From contig LS483371.1 of the NCBI GenBank assembly GCA_900475325.1, positions 5,114,001 through 5,178,000 of the forward strand: a DNA stretch of 64,000 bases. Reading direction: 5' to 3'. This DNA comes from Paucimonas lemoignei (GTDB taxonomy: Bacteria > Pseudomonadota > Gammaproteobacteria > Pseudomonadales > Pseudomonadaceae). The notes under the pieces were generated by a model. It saw only the letters and a list, made by a program, of their open reading frames with translations, did no database searches and was not told the origin of the DNA. Every line of letters starts with the position of its first letter. The first letter of the stretch is position 1. Position numbers and translations under genes: made by a program. Positions 45,711-54,779 of this stretch are shown in pieces.

Positions 45711-46601
45711 ATGCACTTCGACCTCACCGACCTGCGCCTGTTTCTCCACACCCTGGACACCGGCAACATCACCGCTGGTGCAACGCGCAGCCATTTGTCC
45801 CTGGCGTCGGCCAGCGCGCGGATTCGTGGGTTGGAGGCGTCTCTGAACCTTGCGCTGCTCGAACGCGGCCGACGTGGCGTCACGCCCACCCCGGCAGGCA
45901 AGGCGTTGGCGCAGCATGCACGGCTGATCCTGCAACAGGTCGAGCGCATGCAGTTCGACCTGGCCGACTACGCCAAAGGCTTCAAAGGCCGGGTGCGCCT
46001 GCTGTGCAACAGCTCAGCCCTGAGCGAGCATCTGCCGGAGCTGCTGGCAAATTTTCTGGTCAGCCATCCTCAGACCGATGTGGACGTTGAGGAACAGCCC
46101 AGCCTGCGGATCCTGCATGCCGTGCGCCACGGGACGGCTGACATCGGGATCATTTCCGACGCCGTTGACGCGTGCGACCTGCAGACCCGGCCATTCCGGG
46201 CCGATCCGCTGTCGCTGATCATGCCGCTGGATCACCCGCTGCACCGTCAGGCCAGCGTGCATTTCAGCCAGACGCTGGATCACGACTTCGTCGGTCTGTC
46301 GGTCAATAGCGCCCTGGGCATTTACCTTGAAGAGCAAGCCCTGCACAGGGGCAAACGCCTGCGCATCCGGGTGCGCGCCGAGGGTTTCGACGCCGCGATC
46401 CGCATGGTCAGCCATGGTGCAGGCTTGAGCATCGTGCCTCTGGCAGCGGTTGAGCGCTGGCAGACAACCGCAAGCTTCAAAAGCATCCCGCTGACCGATG
46501 CCTGGGCGGATCGGCAATTGCTGCTGTGCGCGCAGGATTTCGCGGCTTTACCCGGTTACGCGCAAGTTCTATTGAAGGCCCTCGGCCCCCAAGCCAAGTG
46601 A
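45711..46601 (+). CDS. LysR-family transcriptional regulator
   Basis: A 296-aa LysR regulator beginning MHFDLTDLRLFLHTLDTGNI. The helix-turn-helix region SHLSLASASARIRGLEASLN differs from common LysR sequences in its recognition helix. The effector domain starts KGRVRLLCNSSALSEHLPEL. AAAGGA lies six bases upstream. It is divergent from the TSUP exporter gene, a common arrangement for LysR control of an exporter. A 31-bp palindrome lies directly before it. Confidence 0.9.
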   Translation: MHFDLTDLRLFLHTLDTGNITAGATRSHLSLASASARIRGLEASLNLALLERGRRGVTPTPAGKALAQHARLILQQVERMQFDLADYAKGFKGRVRLLCNSSALSEHLPELLANFLVSHPQTDVDVEEQPSLRILHAVRHGTADIGIISDAVDACDLQTRPFRADPLSLIMPLDHPLHRQASVHFSQTLDHDFVGLSVNSALGIYLEEQALHRGKRLRIRVRAEGFDAAIRMVSHGAGLSIVPLAAVERWQTTASFKSIPLTDAWADRQLLLCAQDFAALPGYAQVLLKALGPQAK

Positions 46602-46608
46602 AATACAT

Positions 46609-46698
46609 GTGGGAGCGAATTCATTCGCGAAGAGGCCAGTACATCCACCGCTTCTTCATGGACCTTGATATTGCCTTCGCGAATGAATTCGCTCCCAC
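46609..46698. repeat. REP inverted pair, GAATTCATTCGCGAAG type
   Basis: GTGGGAGCGAATTCATTCGC and complement, eight bases after the LysR stop. The rest of 46699-46853 holds the leader of the cupin gene. Confidence 0.9.
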
Positions 46699-46853
46699 CG
46701 GTACAAGGTCACTCAAGGCTTTCAGGTGGGAAAATTGCCAGCCATTAAATCCTGCGCTTCTAGACACCCCCATGTCGACCCCAGACAACTGCCACCCCGC
46801 CAACAGCCCTACTGTGGCCGCACGCGAATTGCGCGCCCTCATCTGGAGCTGTC

Positions 46854-47198
46854 ATGTCTACGCCGATTACCGTTCTGCGCGATACCCATCCATTGCCGGT
46901 GCTCGATGCCTGCAAATGGGAAAAGCTTGAGGGCGACCCGCACACCGTCAACCTCAACGCCTACACCTCCGAAGACGGCAGCAAGATCATGGGCACCTGG
47001 ATCTGCACGCCGGGCAAGTGGCGAGTCGACTACGTGAAATGGGAATACTGCCACTTCCAGGAAGGCTACTGCATCATCACCCCGGACGGCATGGAGCCCA
47101 TCCACCTACGCGCAGGCGATATCTTCGTGGTCGAGCCTGGCATGAAAGGCATCTGGGAAGTGGTCGAGACTGTGCGCAAGTATTTTGTGTTTGCGTGA
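46854..47198 (+). CDS. Small cupin protein (DUF861/cupin_3)
   Basis: A 114-aa single-domain cupin. The two cupin blocks are visible as GTWICTPGKWRVDYVKWEYC and HLRAGDIFVVEPGMKGIWEV. DUF861 members include ureidoglycolate-lyase-like and ethanolamine-utilisation cupins, but many have no known role. GGAG lies seven bases before the start. It ends at a strong bidirectional terminator. No partner gene is obvious on its strand. Confidence 0.85.
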   Translation: MSTPITVLRDTHPLPVLDACKWEKLEGDPHTVNLNAYTSEDGSKIMGTWICTPGKWRVDYVKWEYCHFQEGYCIITPDGMEPIHLRAGDIFVVEPGMKGIWEVVETVRKYFVFA

Positions 47199-47244
47199 GG
47201 GCCCGCGCGTAAAGTTTTGCGGTTTTGTGCAAACCACAGACATC

Positions 47245-47282
47245 AAAAACCCGCCTCAGGAGCGATCCGGGGCGGGTTTTTA
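47245..47282. terminator. Bidirectional intrinsic terminator
   Basis: AAAAACCCGCC, a 16-base loop, GGCGGGTTTTTA. Placed between the convergent cupin and dehydrogenase genes, with A and T runs for both directions. Confidence 0.9.
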
Positions 47283-47315
47283 TTGCGCGGCGCGCGGTGG
47301 TGGATGGTTAGCCGA

Positions 47316-48242
47316 TCAGTAACCCTGCTCTGAATTGACCTGATTGGCCAACGGCTGACCCGCTTCCAGACGGTGCAGGTTTTCCAGAATCTGTTGCGCA
47401 ATCACTTCATAGGATGCGGATGAGGCAATGTGCGGCGTCACGGTGATCTGCGGATGACGCCAGAATGAGTCGTCAATCGGCAACGGCTCCTGCTCGAAGA
47501 CATCCAGCAACGCGCCGCGCAGTTGACCGCTGTCGAGCGCGGCGAATAGATCGTCACGTTGCAGGTGTTCACCACGGCCACAGTTGATCAGCACTGCACC
47601 ATCGGCCATCCGGGTGAAGATGTCCTTGCCGAGTATGCCGTCAGTTTCGTTGGTCAGCGGCAACAGGCAGACCAGAATATCCAGCCCGTCGAGAAACTCA
47701 TTGAGCTGCTCGCCCTGAAAGGTCTTCACCCCGTCGACCTGCCTGGCTCGTCGCGCCCAACCGCGTGTGTCGAAACCCAGCCCGGCCAGTTGCGAAGCCA
47801 CCGCACGACCCAGTTCACCCAGACCCATGACGCCGACTCTGGTCTGCTGCGCAGGTTGCTGGCCCGGACGCTTCCAGAGCACCTGAGCCTGATTTTTCAG
47901 CATCTGATCGAAACCGCGGTGGTAATGCAGAACACCCCACAGCACATACTCGACCATGCCCAGCCGGTGATCCGGGTCGATGATGCGGCAGACCGGCACC
48001 TGCAAAGGTCGGCTCACGTCTTTGAATATCTGGTCCGCACCGGCAGCAATGGAATGGATCAGGCGCAGATCAGGGTATTGCCCGAGGGTGCCTGACGAGG
48101 GGTTCCAGCACAGGGCGACGTCGGCCTGTTCGGCCCCGGCATCGCCATGCCTGAGGATCGTCAGCGACGGATCCAGCGCCAGCAGATTTTCCCGGACGCG
48201 GCCAAGACCGCCGCCCGAGCCCAGCAGAACCAGTGGTTTCAT
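47316..48242 (-). CDS. 2-hydroxyacid dehydrogenase (glyoxylate/hydroxypyruvate reductase A-like)
   Basis: A 308-aa D-isomer-specific 2-hydroxyacid dehydrogenase. The Rossmann loop is VGVMGLGELGRAVASQL (GxGxxG), and the catalytic Arg, Glu and His are found in LINCGRGEHLQ, LDVFEQEPLP and VTPHIASSA. It is closest in style to GhrA, which reduces glyoxylate and hydroxypyruvate. ATG 48242 overlaps the stop of the aldolase gene by four bases, so the pair is coupled and probably acts in one short pathway on a hydroxy/keto acid. Confidence 0.88.
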   Translation of the reverse strand: MKPLVLLGSGGGLGRVRENLLALDPSLTILRHGDAGAEQADVALCWNPSSGTLGQYPDLRLIHSIAAGADQIFKDVSRPLQVPVCRIIDPDHRLGMVEYVLWGVLHYHRGFDQMLKNQAQVLWKRPGQQPAQQTRVGVMGLGELGRAVASQLAGLGFDTRGWARRARQVDGVKTFQGEQLNEFLDGLDILVCLLPLTNETDGILGKDIFTRMADGAVLINCGRGEHLQRDDLFAALDSGQLRGALLDVFEQEPLPIDDSFWRHPQITVTPHIASSASYEVIAQQILENLHRLEAGQPLANQVNSEQGY

Positions 48243-49015
48243 GAACAATACTCATCGCGTTGTCTATCAATCAGGGTCAGGGCCGCTTGCCAGGCAAGTT
48301 CGGTGATGCCTTCGCTGTCGTCGGCTTCGAATTGCTGCGCGGTGTGCTCGCAAACCTGCGGGTCAGGCTGTACCAATGGCACCCCGCCCGCCAGGGCCTG
48401 GACTTGCGCCTGGCAGGCGCGCTCCAGAAAGTAAATATTGGAGAAGGCTTCTGCCGCCGAGCTACCGGTCACCAGCAGGCCATGGTTGCGCAGAATCATC
48501 GCACTGGTGCTGCCCAGGTCCGCCACCAGACGCTCACGCTCGGCGGTGTCCACCGCAATGCCTTCGTAAGTGTGATAGCTCAAACGGTTGTAGAACTTCA
48601 GCGCGTGCTGGCTCAACGGCAACAGCCCGCCCGCCTGCGCCGACACGGCAATACCCGCTGCCGTATGGGTATGAATGACGCAGTGGGCATCGGCGCGCGC
48701 GGCATGTATCGCCGAATGGATCACGAACCCGGCACGATTGACCCGATGCTCAGGGTAGAACTCGTCGACGACATTGCCCTGGCCGTCGATCTTGACCAAC
48801 TGGCTGGCGGTCATGCGCTCGAACAGCGTGCCGTAGCGGTTGATCAGAAAGTGACCCGACTCACCCGGCAGGCGCAGGGAAATATGTGTGTCGATCAGAT
48901 CAGTCATGCGCAGATGAGCCAGCAGGCGATAGAGCGCAGCCAGCTCGCAGCGGGCGTGGCGCTCGGTCTCGGACATGGTGGACGGTAGCGGCTTGAAGCG
49001 GCCAGCGGTGGTCAT
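48239..49015 (-). CDS. Class II aldolase/adducin family protein
   Basis: A 258-aa protein of the class II aldolase/adducin fold. The zinc ligands are visible in VIHTHTAAGIAVSA (H-x-H) and a later His in RNHGLLVTGSS; HISLRLPGESGHFLINRYG is the N-terminal conserved block. Members are fuculose- or ribulose-phosphate aldolases or decarboxylases, but the adducin-like branch often has an unknown substrate. ATG 49015 is chosen since GGGAG lies seven bases upstream. It is divergent from a LysR gene that is its likely regulator. Confidence 0.88.
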   Translation of the reverse strand: MTTAGRFKPLPSTMSETERHARCELAALYRLLAHLRMTDLIDTHISLRLPGESGHFLINRYGTLFERMTASQLVKIDGQGNVVDEFYPEHRVNRAGFVIHSAIHAARADAHCVIHTHTAAGIAVSAQAGGLLPLSQHALKFYNRLSYHTYEGIAVDTAERERLVADLGSTSAMILRNHGLLVTGSSAAEAFSNIYFLERACQAQVQALAGGVPLVQPDPQVCEHTAQQFEADDSEGITELAWQAALTLIDRQRDEYCS

Positions 49016-49098
49016 GGTACTGCTCCCGCAGGAAATCATGGCGTGGTTCATGCAGCCTTTTTAAGAGCAAAGGGCCGCACAATTCAATTCGCCATTTC

Positions 49099-49126
49099 TT
49101 ATATTGATTATTTTTTTCACCAATAA
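49099..49126. promoter_or_regulatory. Candidate LysR operator in the divergent intergenic region
   Basis: TTATATTG and CAATAA form an interrupted dyad over an AT-rich centre between the aldolase and LysR genes, 11 bases before the LysR start codon. Tentative. Confidence 0.3.
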
Positions 49127-49136
49127 AGGCTGTTCA

Positions 49137-50099
49137 GTGACTCAATCGACAACCCCGCTCGCCAGCTCCCGCCCCTCATCCCGAGCGTTGGGCGAACGCC
49201 TGGACTGGAACCTGCTGCGCACCTTCCAGGTGGTGGCCCAGGAGCTGAGCATCAGCCGCGCCGCAGCGCGCCTGCACCTTTCACAGCCCGCCGTGAGCCA
49301 GGCCATCAAGCGCCTGGAAGAGCAACTGGGCGCGACCCTGATCGAGCGTCGTGGCCCGCGCTTTCTGCTGACCCAATCCGGGATCGAGACCTTGCGTGTG
49401 GCGGCGCAGGTACAAGAGCATTTCACCCAACTCGATGCCGCACTGGAGCGCAGCGCCGATCAAGTGGTGGGCAAGGTGCGGATACTCACCGTCAGCGGCA
49501 TCCACTGCCCGGCTTACGACACTTTCCTGGCGCAACTGCACCGCGATTACCCCGGCATCACCCTGGAAATAGATGTGCAATCGAGCGAGGCGATCCTCAG
49601 CGCCCTGGCACAGAAAACCACCAGCTTCGGCATGGCGGTCAATCGCAGCGTACCGACAGGGCTGGGTCAGCAATGCCTGACTCAAGAACACTACGCGTTC
49701 TATTGCAGCGATCAGCATCCGTTGTTCGGGCGCGACGACCTGAGCCTGGCCGACCTGTGTGATGAATCTCTGATCATCTTCACCGGCGATTTGCTGGGCG
49801 GCACGCTGTCATCGCTGGCTGAGTTTCGCGAGCTGCACAAGCTGACCGGGCAGATCGTCGCTTCATCGGCCAACACCCAGGAGGTGCTGCGCCTGGTACT
49901 GGCCGGGTTCGGCATTGCGTGCCTGCCGCAGCACATTTGCCAGAACGAATTGCGCAGCGGGCGGCTGTGGCGTTTGCCGCCTGAGGAAGGCGTAGGGTCG
50001 GTGGATATCAACCTGCTGTGGAACCTGGAGCAACGCCTGACCCAGGCTGAATCGGTGTTTCTGCAACGCCTGCGTGAAGCGCCGACAATGAGCAGTTAA
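49137..50099 (+). CDS. LysR-family transcriptional regulator (aldolase/dehydrogenase operon)
   Basis: A 320-aa LysR regulator. GTG 49137 is preferred as AAAGG lies seven bases upstream; a TTG at 49104 extends the frame without a ribosome site. Winged helix: LDWNLLRTFQVVAQELSISR, HLSQPAVSQAIKRLEEQLGA. The effector domain begins GKVRILTVSGIHCPAYDTFL. It is divergent from the aldolase-dehydrogenase pair, the likely target. Confidence 0.9.
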   Translation: MTQSTTPLASSRPSSRALGERLDWNLLRTFQVVAQELSISRAAARLHLSQPAVSQAIKRLEEQLGATLIERRGPRFLLTQSGIETLRVAAQVQEHFTQLDAALERSADQVVGKVRILTVSGIHCPAYDTFLAQLHRDYPGITLEIDVQSSEAILSALAQKTTSFGMAVNRSVPTGLGQQCLTQEHYAFYCSDQHPLFGRDDLSLADLCDESLIIFTGDLLGGTLSSLAEFRELHKLTGQIVASSANTQEVLRLVLAGFGIACLPQHICQNELRSGRLWRLPPEEGVGSVDINLLWNLEQRLTQAESVFLQRLREAPTMSS

Positions 50100-50751
50100 T
50101 ACACTGATGTGCAAATAAGGTGCGCCTTTCAGGTGTATTTCAGTAACACGCACCGCCAACGTGCATTTATTAATGTTTTGTTGACCCTGACTCTTAGCGA
50201 CTGAACTTTCGCGCCTGTTCAGCCCTTAGCCTTTTCTTCAAAAGCCCCGTTCCCGCTATTGCCGTACAACAATTCGCTCAGTATGGCCATGGTAAAAAAT
50301 GCCCCGTTACGGAGCGCACTTATCACACTCAATGAAACTTCGGGGCAGTGTGTAGACAAGTAACCCTGCTCGCCACGGCACCCAGCGCTACGGCCAATAG
50401 CGGGCCAAACATCAGCAAACACAGGCCAATCCGGCCAGTTCCTGGCAACTCCATACTGACTCAAGGGCAATTGCCGACAAGGGCAAAGCGATAACGCTTC
50501 GGCACTTCCCCTCACGCATTCAATAATGTTGAAGGTTGCAAGTGATTGCCTTCGTCATTGCAGACGGTTATTTCGGTCAGGTTTCCAGTTTCAATAAGTT
50601 GACTTGTCATTTAAAACATTTCCCCCTTCGCCGGATTTTCCTAGGATCACTCTCAATTGATCGACTCAAGGTTATTTGCAAGCCGACTTATATCATTGCT
50701 CGCTTCGTCGCCCCCTTGGGGTATGAGCAATCAATGCCAACGGAGAATTGT
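50100..50751. other. 650-bp gap upstream of the ArgH-like operon; possible 41-aa ORF on minus strand
   Basis: No clear gene. On the minus strand 50454-50329 encodes 41 residues starting MELPGTGRIGLCLLMFGPLL with an apolar centre; no good ribosome site is seen, so it may be a remnant or chance. The last 150 bases contain TTGACT (about 50600) and AT-rich sequence that may be the operon promoter, but no matching -10 at the right distance was found. Confidence 0.3.
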
Positions 50752-52179
50752 ATGTCTGACGCAACTGATCGCCTGTGGGGCGCGCGCTTTAAAACCGGAC
50801 CGGCCGAAGCCATGGCCAACCTGTCCCGCTCGCCGCGTGCCTACTTTCGCCTGACGCCGTATGACATCGCCGGTTCCAAGGCTCACGCAAACGAATTGAA
50901 CCGCGCTGGCCTGCTGGACGCTGACGAAACTGCACGCATCATCGAGGCGCTGCGCGGCATTGACGTCGACTTCGCCGCTGGCAGCATCGAACCCATCCCT
51001 GCCGACGAAGACGTGCACACCTTCATCGAACGCCTGCTCACCGAGCGCCTTGGCACCCTGGGCGGCAAGCTGCGGGCTGGTCGTTCGCGCAACGATCAGT
51101 CGGCCAACGACATGCGTCTGTTCCTGCGCGATCAGGTGCGGGTGATGACCCTGGCGATTCTCGAATTGCAGAAGGCATTGGTGTCCCAGGCCGAGCAGCA
51201 CATCAACACCATCGCGCCGGGTTTCACCCACTTGCAACAGGCGCAGCCGATTGTGTTCGCCCACCACCTGATGGCCCACGCTCAGGCCATCCATCGCGAC
51301 ATCCAGCGCCTGCAGGACTGGGACAAGCGCTTCAGCCTGTCGCCACTGGGCGCCGCCGCGCTGGCCGGTTCCGCCATCGCCCGCGACCCGCAGCGTTCAG
51401 CCGCCGAGATGGGCTACAGCGGCCCGTGCGAGAACTCCATCGACGCCGTCGCCAGCCGCGACCACGTTGCCGAGTTCCTGTTCTGCAGCAGCATGCTGGG
51501 CATCAACATTTCGCGCCTGGCCGAAGAGTTCTGCCTGTGGACGTCCCGCCAATTCCGTTGGGTCGAACTGGACGACGGCTACGCCACCGGCAGCTCGATC
51601 ATGCCGCAGAAAAAGAACCCGGATATCGCCGAGCTGGCCCGTGGCAAATCAGGCCGTCTGATCGGTAGCCTGACCGGCATCCTTGCCGTGCTCAAGGCCC
51701 AGCCGCTGTCGTACAACCGCGATTTGAGCGAAGACAAACACGCGATTCTCGACACCCTGGAAACCGTGCATCTGGTGCTGCCCGCCTTCGCTGGCATGGT
51801 CGACACCATGAAAGTGCGCACCGACGAATTACTGCGTCAGGCACCGCTGGGCTTCACGCTCGCCACTGAAGTCGCCGACTGGCTGGCCGTGCGCGGCGTG
51901 CCGTTCAAGGAAGCCCACGAGATCACCGGCAAACTGGTTCAGCTGTGTGAAGAGAGCAACATCGGCCTTGAAGAACTCAGCACCCAGCAACTGGCCGCCA
52001 CCGATTCACGCCTGACCCCCGAGGTGCTCGACGCGCTGACGCTGGAGGCTGCACTCGCCGCGCGCAGCGGTTGGGGCGGGACCTCGCCGGTGCGGGTTGC
52101 CGAGCAGATCGCACGCTTCAAGCAGCAACTGATCGCACAGGAACAATGGGCACTGGACTACGCGGGCCCGCGCGGCTGA
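50752..52179 (+). CDS. Argininosuccinate-lyase-like enzyme (fumarase/aspartase superfamily)
   Basis: A 475-aa member of the aspartase/fumarase superfamily, nearest to argininosuccinate lyase. The three conserved regions are AGRSRNDQSANDMRLFLRD, FTHLQQAQPIVFAHHLMAHA and the mobile catalytic loop GSSIMPQKKNPDIAELARG. The region after the second block, GAAALAGSAIARDPQRSAAE, differs from the GCGALAGT(A)xPIDR of arginine-biosynthetic enzymes as I recall them. It heads an operon with a polar amino-acid transporter and hydrolases, not with arginine genes, so a catabolic C-N lyase yielding fumarate is more likely. ATG 50752 has CGGAG seven bases before it; the long upstream frame is rejected. Confidence 0.85.
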   Translation: MSDATDRLWGARFKTGPAEAMANLSRSPRAYFRLTPYDIAGSKAHANELNRAGLLDADETARIIEALRGIDVDFAAGSIEPIPADEDVHTFIERLLTERLGTLGGKLRAGRSRNDQSANDMRLFLRDQVRVMTLAILELQKALVSQAEQHINTIAPGFTHLQQAQPIVFAHHLMAHAQAIHRDIQRLQDWDKRFSLSPLGAAALAGSAIARDPQRSAAEMGYSGPCENSIDAVASRDHVAEFLFCSSMLGINISRLAEEFCLWTSRQFRWVELDDGYATGSSIMPQKKNPDIAELARGKSGRLIGSLTGILAVLKAQPLSYNRDLSEDKHAILDTLETVHLVLPAFAGMVDTMKVRTDELLRQAPLGFTLATEVADWLAVRGVPFKEAHEITGKLVQLCEESNIGLEELSTQQLAATDSRLTPEVLDALTLEAALAARSGWGGTSPVRVAEQIARFKQQLIAQEQWALDYAGPRG

Positions 52180-52205
52180 TCTGCTGATTCAACGAGGAAT
52201 ACTCC

Positions 52206-53081
52206 ATGTCAAAGACTCAAGCATCAGCCAGCGCAGAGCGCGCTGAAACCGTCGCCAAGTACGACATCTCGACGTACAAGGTCGTACCGCGTCGGTATTT
52301 CGGTCGTTACGCGGCGGCTACCCTCATCGTTGTGCTGTTGATCGGGCTGGTGAATGCCTTCATCAACGGCAACATCGAATGGAGTTTCGTGCGGCAGTTC
52401 CTGACCGCTGAATCGATCATGTTCGGCCTGTTGAACACCATCACCATGTCGATCCTGGCCATGGCGCTGGGGGTAGTGCTCGGGGTGATCGTGGCAGTGA
52501 TGCGCATGTCGCAGAACCCGCTGCTGCGCTACGTTGCTCAGGGTTACACCTGGCTGTTCCGGGGTACGCCGCTGATACTGCAATTGCTGCTGTGGTTCAA
52601 CCTGGCGTTGATTTTCCCGACCCTGGGCATCCCCGGTCTGTTCGAATTCAAGACCGTTGAAGTCATCACCCCGTTTGCCGCTGCGTTGCTCGGTCTGGGC
52701 ATCAATCAGGGTGCTTACACCGCCGAGGTGGTGCGTGCCGGTCTGCTGTCCGTGGACACCGGCCAGTACGAAGCCGCCAAGTCCATCGGCATGCCGCGCT
52801 TGCAGGCGCTGCGCCGGATCATCCTGCCCCAGGCCATGCGCATCATCATTCCGCCGGTCAGCAACGAGTTCATCGGCATGGTGAAAATGACCAGCCTGGC
52901 CAGCGTGATCCAGTACTCGGAACTGCTGCACAACGCCCAGAACATTTACTACGCCAACGCACGGGTCATGGAGCTGCTGATCGTGGCGGGTATCTGGTAC
53001 CTGGCGGTGGTGACGATCCTGACCCTGGGTCAGGGCCGACTGGAAAAACGCTTCGCCCGTGGCGCTGGCAAACGTAACTGA
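52206..53081 (+). CDS. Polar amino-acid ABC transporter permease (HisM/GlnP type)
   Basis: A 291-aa permease with an N-terminal cytoplasmic stretch of ~35 residues, then five helices (TLIVVLLIGLVNAFINGN first). The docking loop is YEAAKSIGMPRLQALRRIIL, followed by PQAMRIIIPPVSNEFIGMVK, the standard signature of the HisM/GlnP/ArtQ family. As only one permease is present it probably works as a homodimer. GAGG precedes the ATG. It lies 26 bases after the lyase gene and nine before the ATPase gene. Confidence 0.9.
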   Translation: MSKTQASASAERAETVAKYDISTYKVVPRRYFGRYAAATLIVVLLIGLVNAFINGNIEWSFVRQFLTAESIMFGLLNTITMSILAMALGVVLGVIVAVMRMSQNPLLRYVAQGYTWLFRGTPLILQLLLWFNLALIFPTLGIPGLFEFKTVEVITPFAAALLGLGINQGAYTAEVVRAGLLSVDTGQYEAAKSIGMPRLQALRRIILPQAMRIIIPPVSNEFIGMVKMTSLASVIQYSELLHNAQNIYYANARVMELLIVAGIWYLAVVTILTLGQGRLEKRFARGAGKRN

Positions 53082-53090
53082 GGACTGAAC

Positions 53091-53855
53091 ATGTTGAACA
53101 TCGTCAAAGCGGTAGACGTGAACAAGTTCTTCGGCGACTTCCAGGCGCTCAAGAACGTCAATCTGGAGATCCCCCACGGCGAGGTGCTGTGCATCATCGG
53201 CCCGTCCGGCTCGGGCAAGAGCACGCTGCTGCGTTGCATCAACCAGCTGGAAAAAGTCGATGAAGGCGGCCTGTGGGTGGATGACGAAATCCTCGGTTTC
53301 CGTACCGACGGCCAGAAACTGGTGGAGCTGAGCGACGTGCAGATCGCCCGCCAGCGCCTCAAGACCGGCATGGTGTTCCAGCGCTTCAACCTGTTTGCCC
53401 ACATGACCGTGCTGGAAAACATCATCGAAGGCCCGACCCAGGTATTGCGTCAGCCCGCGCAAGAGTGCCGTGAACTGGCGCTGGACCTGCTCAAGCGCGT
53501 GGGCCTGGAATCCAAGGCCAACGCCTACCCCATCGAGCTGTCCGGTGGGCAGCAGCAACGGGTGGCGATTGCCCGCGCGTTGGCGATGCGCCCCAAGCTG
53601 ATGCTGTTTGATGAGCCGACCTCGGCGCTGGACCCGGAGCTGGTCGGTGAGGTGCTGTCGGTGATGCGTGATTTGGCCAAAAGTGGCATGACCATGGTAG
53701 TCGTCACCCACGAACTGGGCTTTGCCCGTGAAGTGGCCAACCGCGTGGTGTTCATGGACGCCGGGCAAATCATTGAGACGGGTGCCCCGGAAGACCTGCT
53801 GATGAACCCGCGCAACCCGCGTACCCAGGATTTTATTGCTGCCGTGTTGAACTGA
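53091..53855 (+). CDS. Polar amino-acid ABC transporter ATPase (GlnQ/HisP type)
   Basis: A 254-aa ATPase. Walker A is [14 protein letters not shown], the Q-loop [15 protein letters not shown], signature LSGGQQQR, Walker [15 protein letters not shown] and the switch [10 protein letters not shown]. All belong to the polar amino-acid uptake group (GlnQ, HisP). GAGGA lies before the start. The next gene encodes the binding protein, so the uptake system is complete. Confidence 0.93.
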   Translation: MLNIVKAVDVNKFFGDFQALKNVNLEIPHGEVLCIIGPSGSGKSTLLRCINQLEKVDEGGLWVDDEILGFRTDGQKLVELSDVQIARQRLKTGMVFQRFNLFAHMTVLENIIEGPTQVLRQPAQECRELALDLLKRVGLESKANAYPIELSGGQQQRVAIARALAMRPKLMLFDEPTSALDPELVGEVLSVMRDLAKSGMTMVVVTHELGFAREVANRVVFMDAGQIIETGAPEDLLMNPRNPRTQDFIAAVLN

Positions 53856-53881
53856 AATCAAACCCTTTGAGGATGTCCGAT

Positions 53882-54718
53882 TTGAAAACTTTCACGCTTG
53901 CCGCTACCGCTGCACTGTCTGCCATGATTTCAGTTTCGAGCTGGGCAGCTGACACCCACGTCTTGCCAAAATCCATCAAGGACAAAGGCTTTATCTCCGC
54001 GGGTATCGCCCCGAACTATCCGCCAATGGACTTCAAGGACCCGGCCACCGGCAAACTGACTGGCGTCGATTACGACCTGGGCACCGAGATTGCCAAGCGT
54101 CTGGGCCTGGAAATCAAATGGCAGGAAACCGCTTTCGAACAGATGGTCAGCGGCCTGGCCACCAACCGTATCGACATCGTGCTGTCGGGCATGACCGATA
54201 CGCCTGAGCGCCAGCAAACCGTGGACTTCGTCGATTACTTCAGCACCGGCCCGCAGTTCTACACTCTCGAATCCCAGAAGGATTTGAAGACCATCGAAGA
54301 CATGTGCGGCAAGAAAATCGGCACCAGCCGCCGCACCACCTTCCCGGTGGAAATCGCCAAGTGGAGCGAAGTGAACTGCGTGGCCATCGGTAAACCGGCG
54401 ATCACCGTGGTCGGCACCGAAGGCAGCGCCGATGCCCGTGCGCAGCTGCGCCAGTCGCGCCTGGACGCCGCCGTGCAAGGCAGCGAAACCCTGCCTTACA
54501 TCCAGAGCCAGGAGCCGGGCGTGTTCAAAGTACTGGGCGAGCCGTTGAGCCGTCAGCTGACCGGTCTGGGCGTGGCCAAGCACAACGCCGAGCTGAGCGC
54601 GGCCATCATCGCCACCCTCAACGAGATGATCGCCGACGGCACCTACGGCAAGATCCTGGAGAAGTGGCAGCTGCAAAGTGGCGCGGTTGAAAAAGCGCAG
54701 CTTAACGGCGCCAAGTAA
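53882..54718 (+). CDS. Polar amino-acid/opine-type ABC transporter substrate-binding protein
   Basis: A 278-aa family 3 binding protein. TTG 53882 is chosen because TTGAGGA lies eight bases upstream and a signal peptide starts at once (FTLAATAALSAMISVSSWAA). Blocks: GIAPNYPPMDFKDPATGKLT, VDYDLGTEIAKRLGL, TNRIDIVLSGMTDTPERQ. A Cys pair (MCGKK, EVNCVAIG) in the second lobe could form a disulfide. Ligand is likely a polar or acidic amino-acid derivative, in line with the adjacent C-N lyase. Confidence 0.88.
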   Translation: MKTFTLAATAALSAMISVSSWAADTHVLPKSIKDKGFISAGIAPNYPPMDFKDPATGKLTGVDYDLGTEIAKRLGLEIKWQETAFEQMVSGLATNRIDIVLSGMTDTPERQQTVDFVDYFSTGPQFYTLESQKDLKTIEDMCGKKIGTSRRTTFPVEIAKWSEVNCVAIGKPAITVVGTEGSADARAQLRQSRLDAAVQGSETLPYIQSQEPGVFKVLGEPLSRQLTGLGVAKHNAELSAAIIATLNEMIADGTYGKILEKWQLQSGAVEKAQLNGAK

Positions 54719-54779
54719 TCCGGCCAGGCCCCGCTCAAGGAACGAGCGGGCCATAACCGATGGCTCTGGAGATTCCCCC

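Noticed and set aside
50536..50751. N-terminal extension of the ArgH-like lyase
   Set aside because: The extension is not lyase-like, and ATG 50752 has a good ribosome site with the conserved N-terminus.
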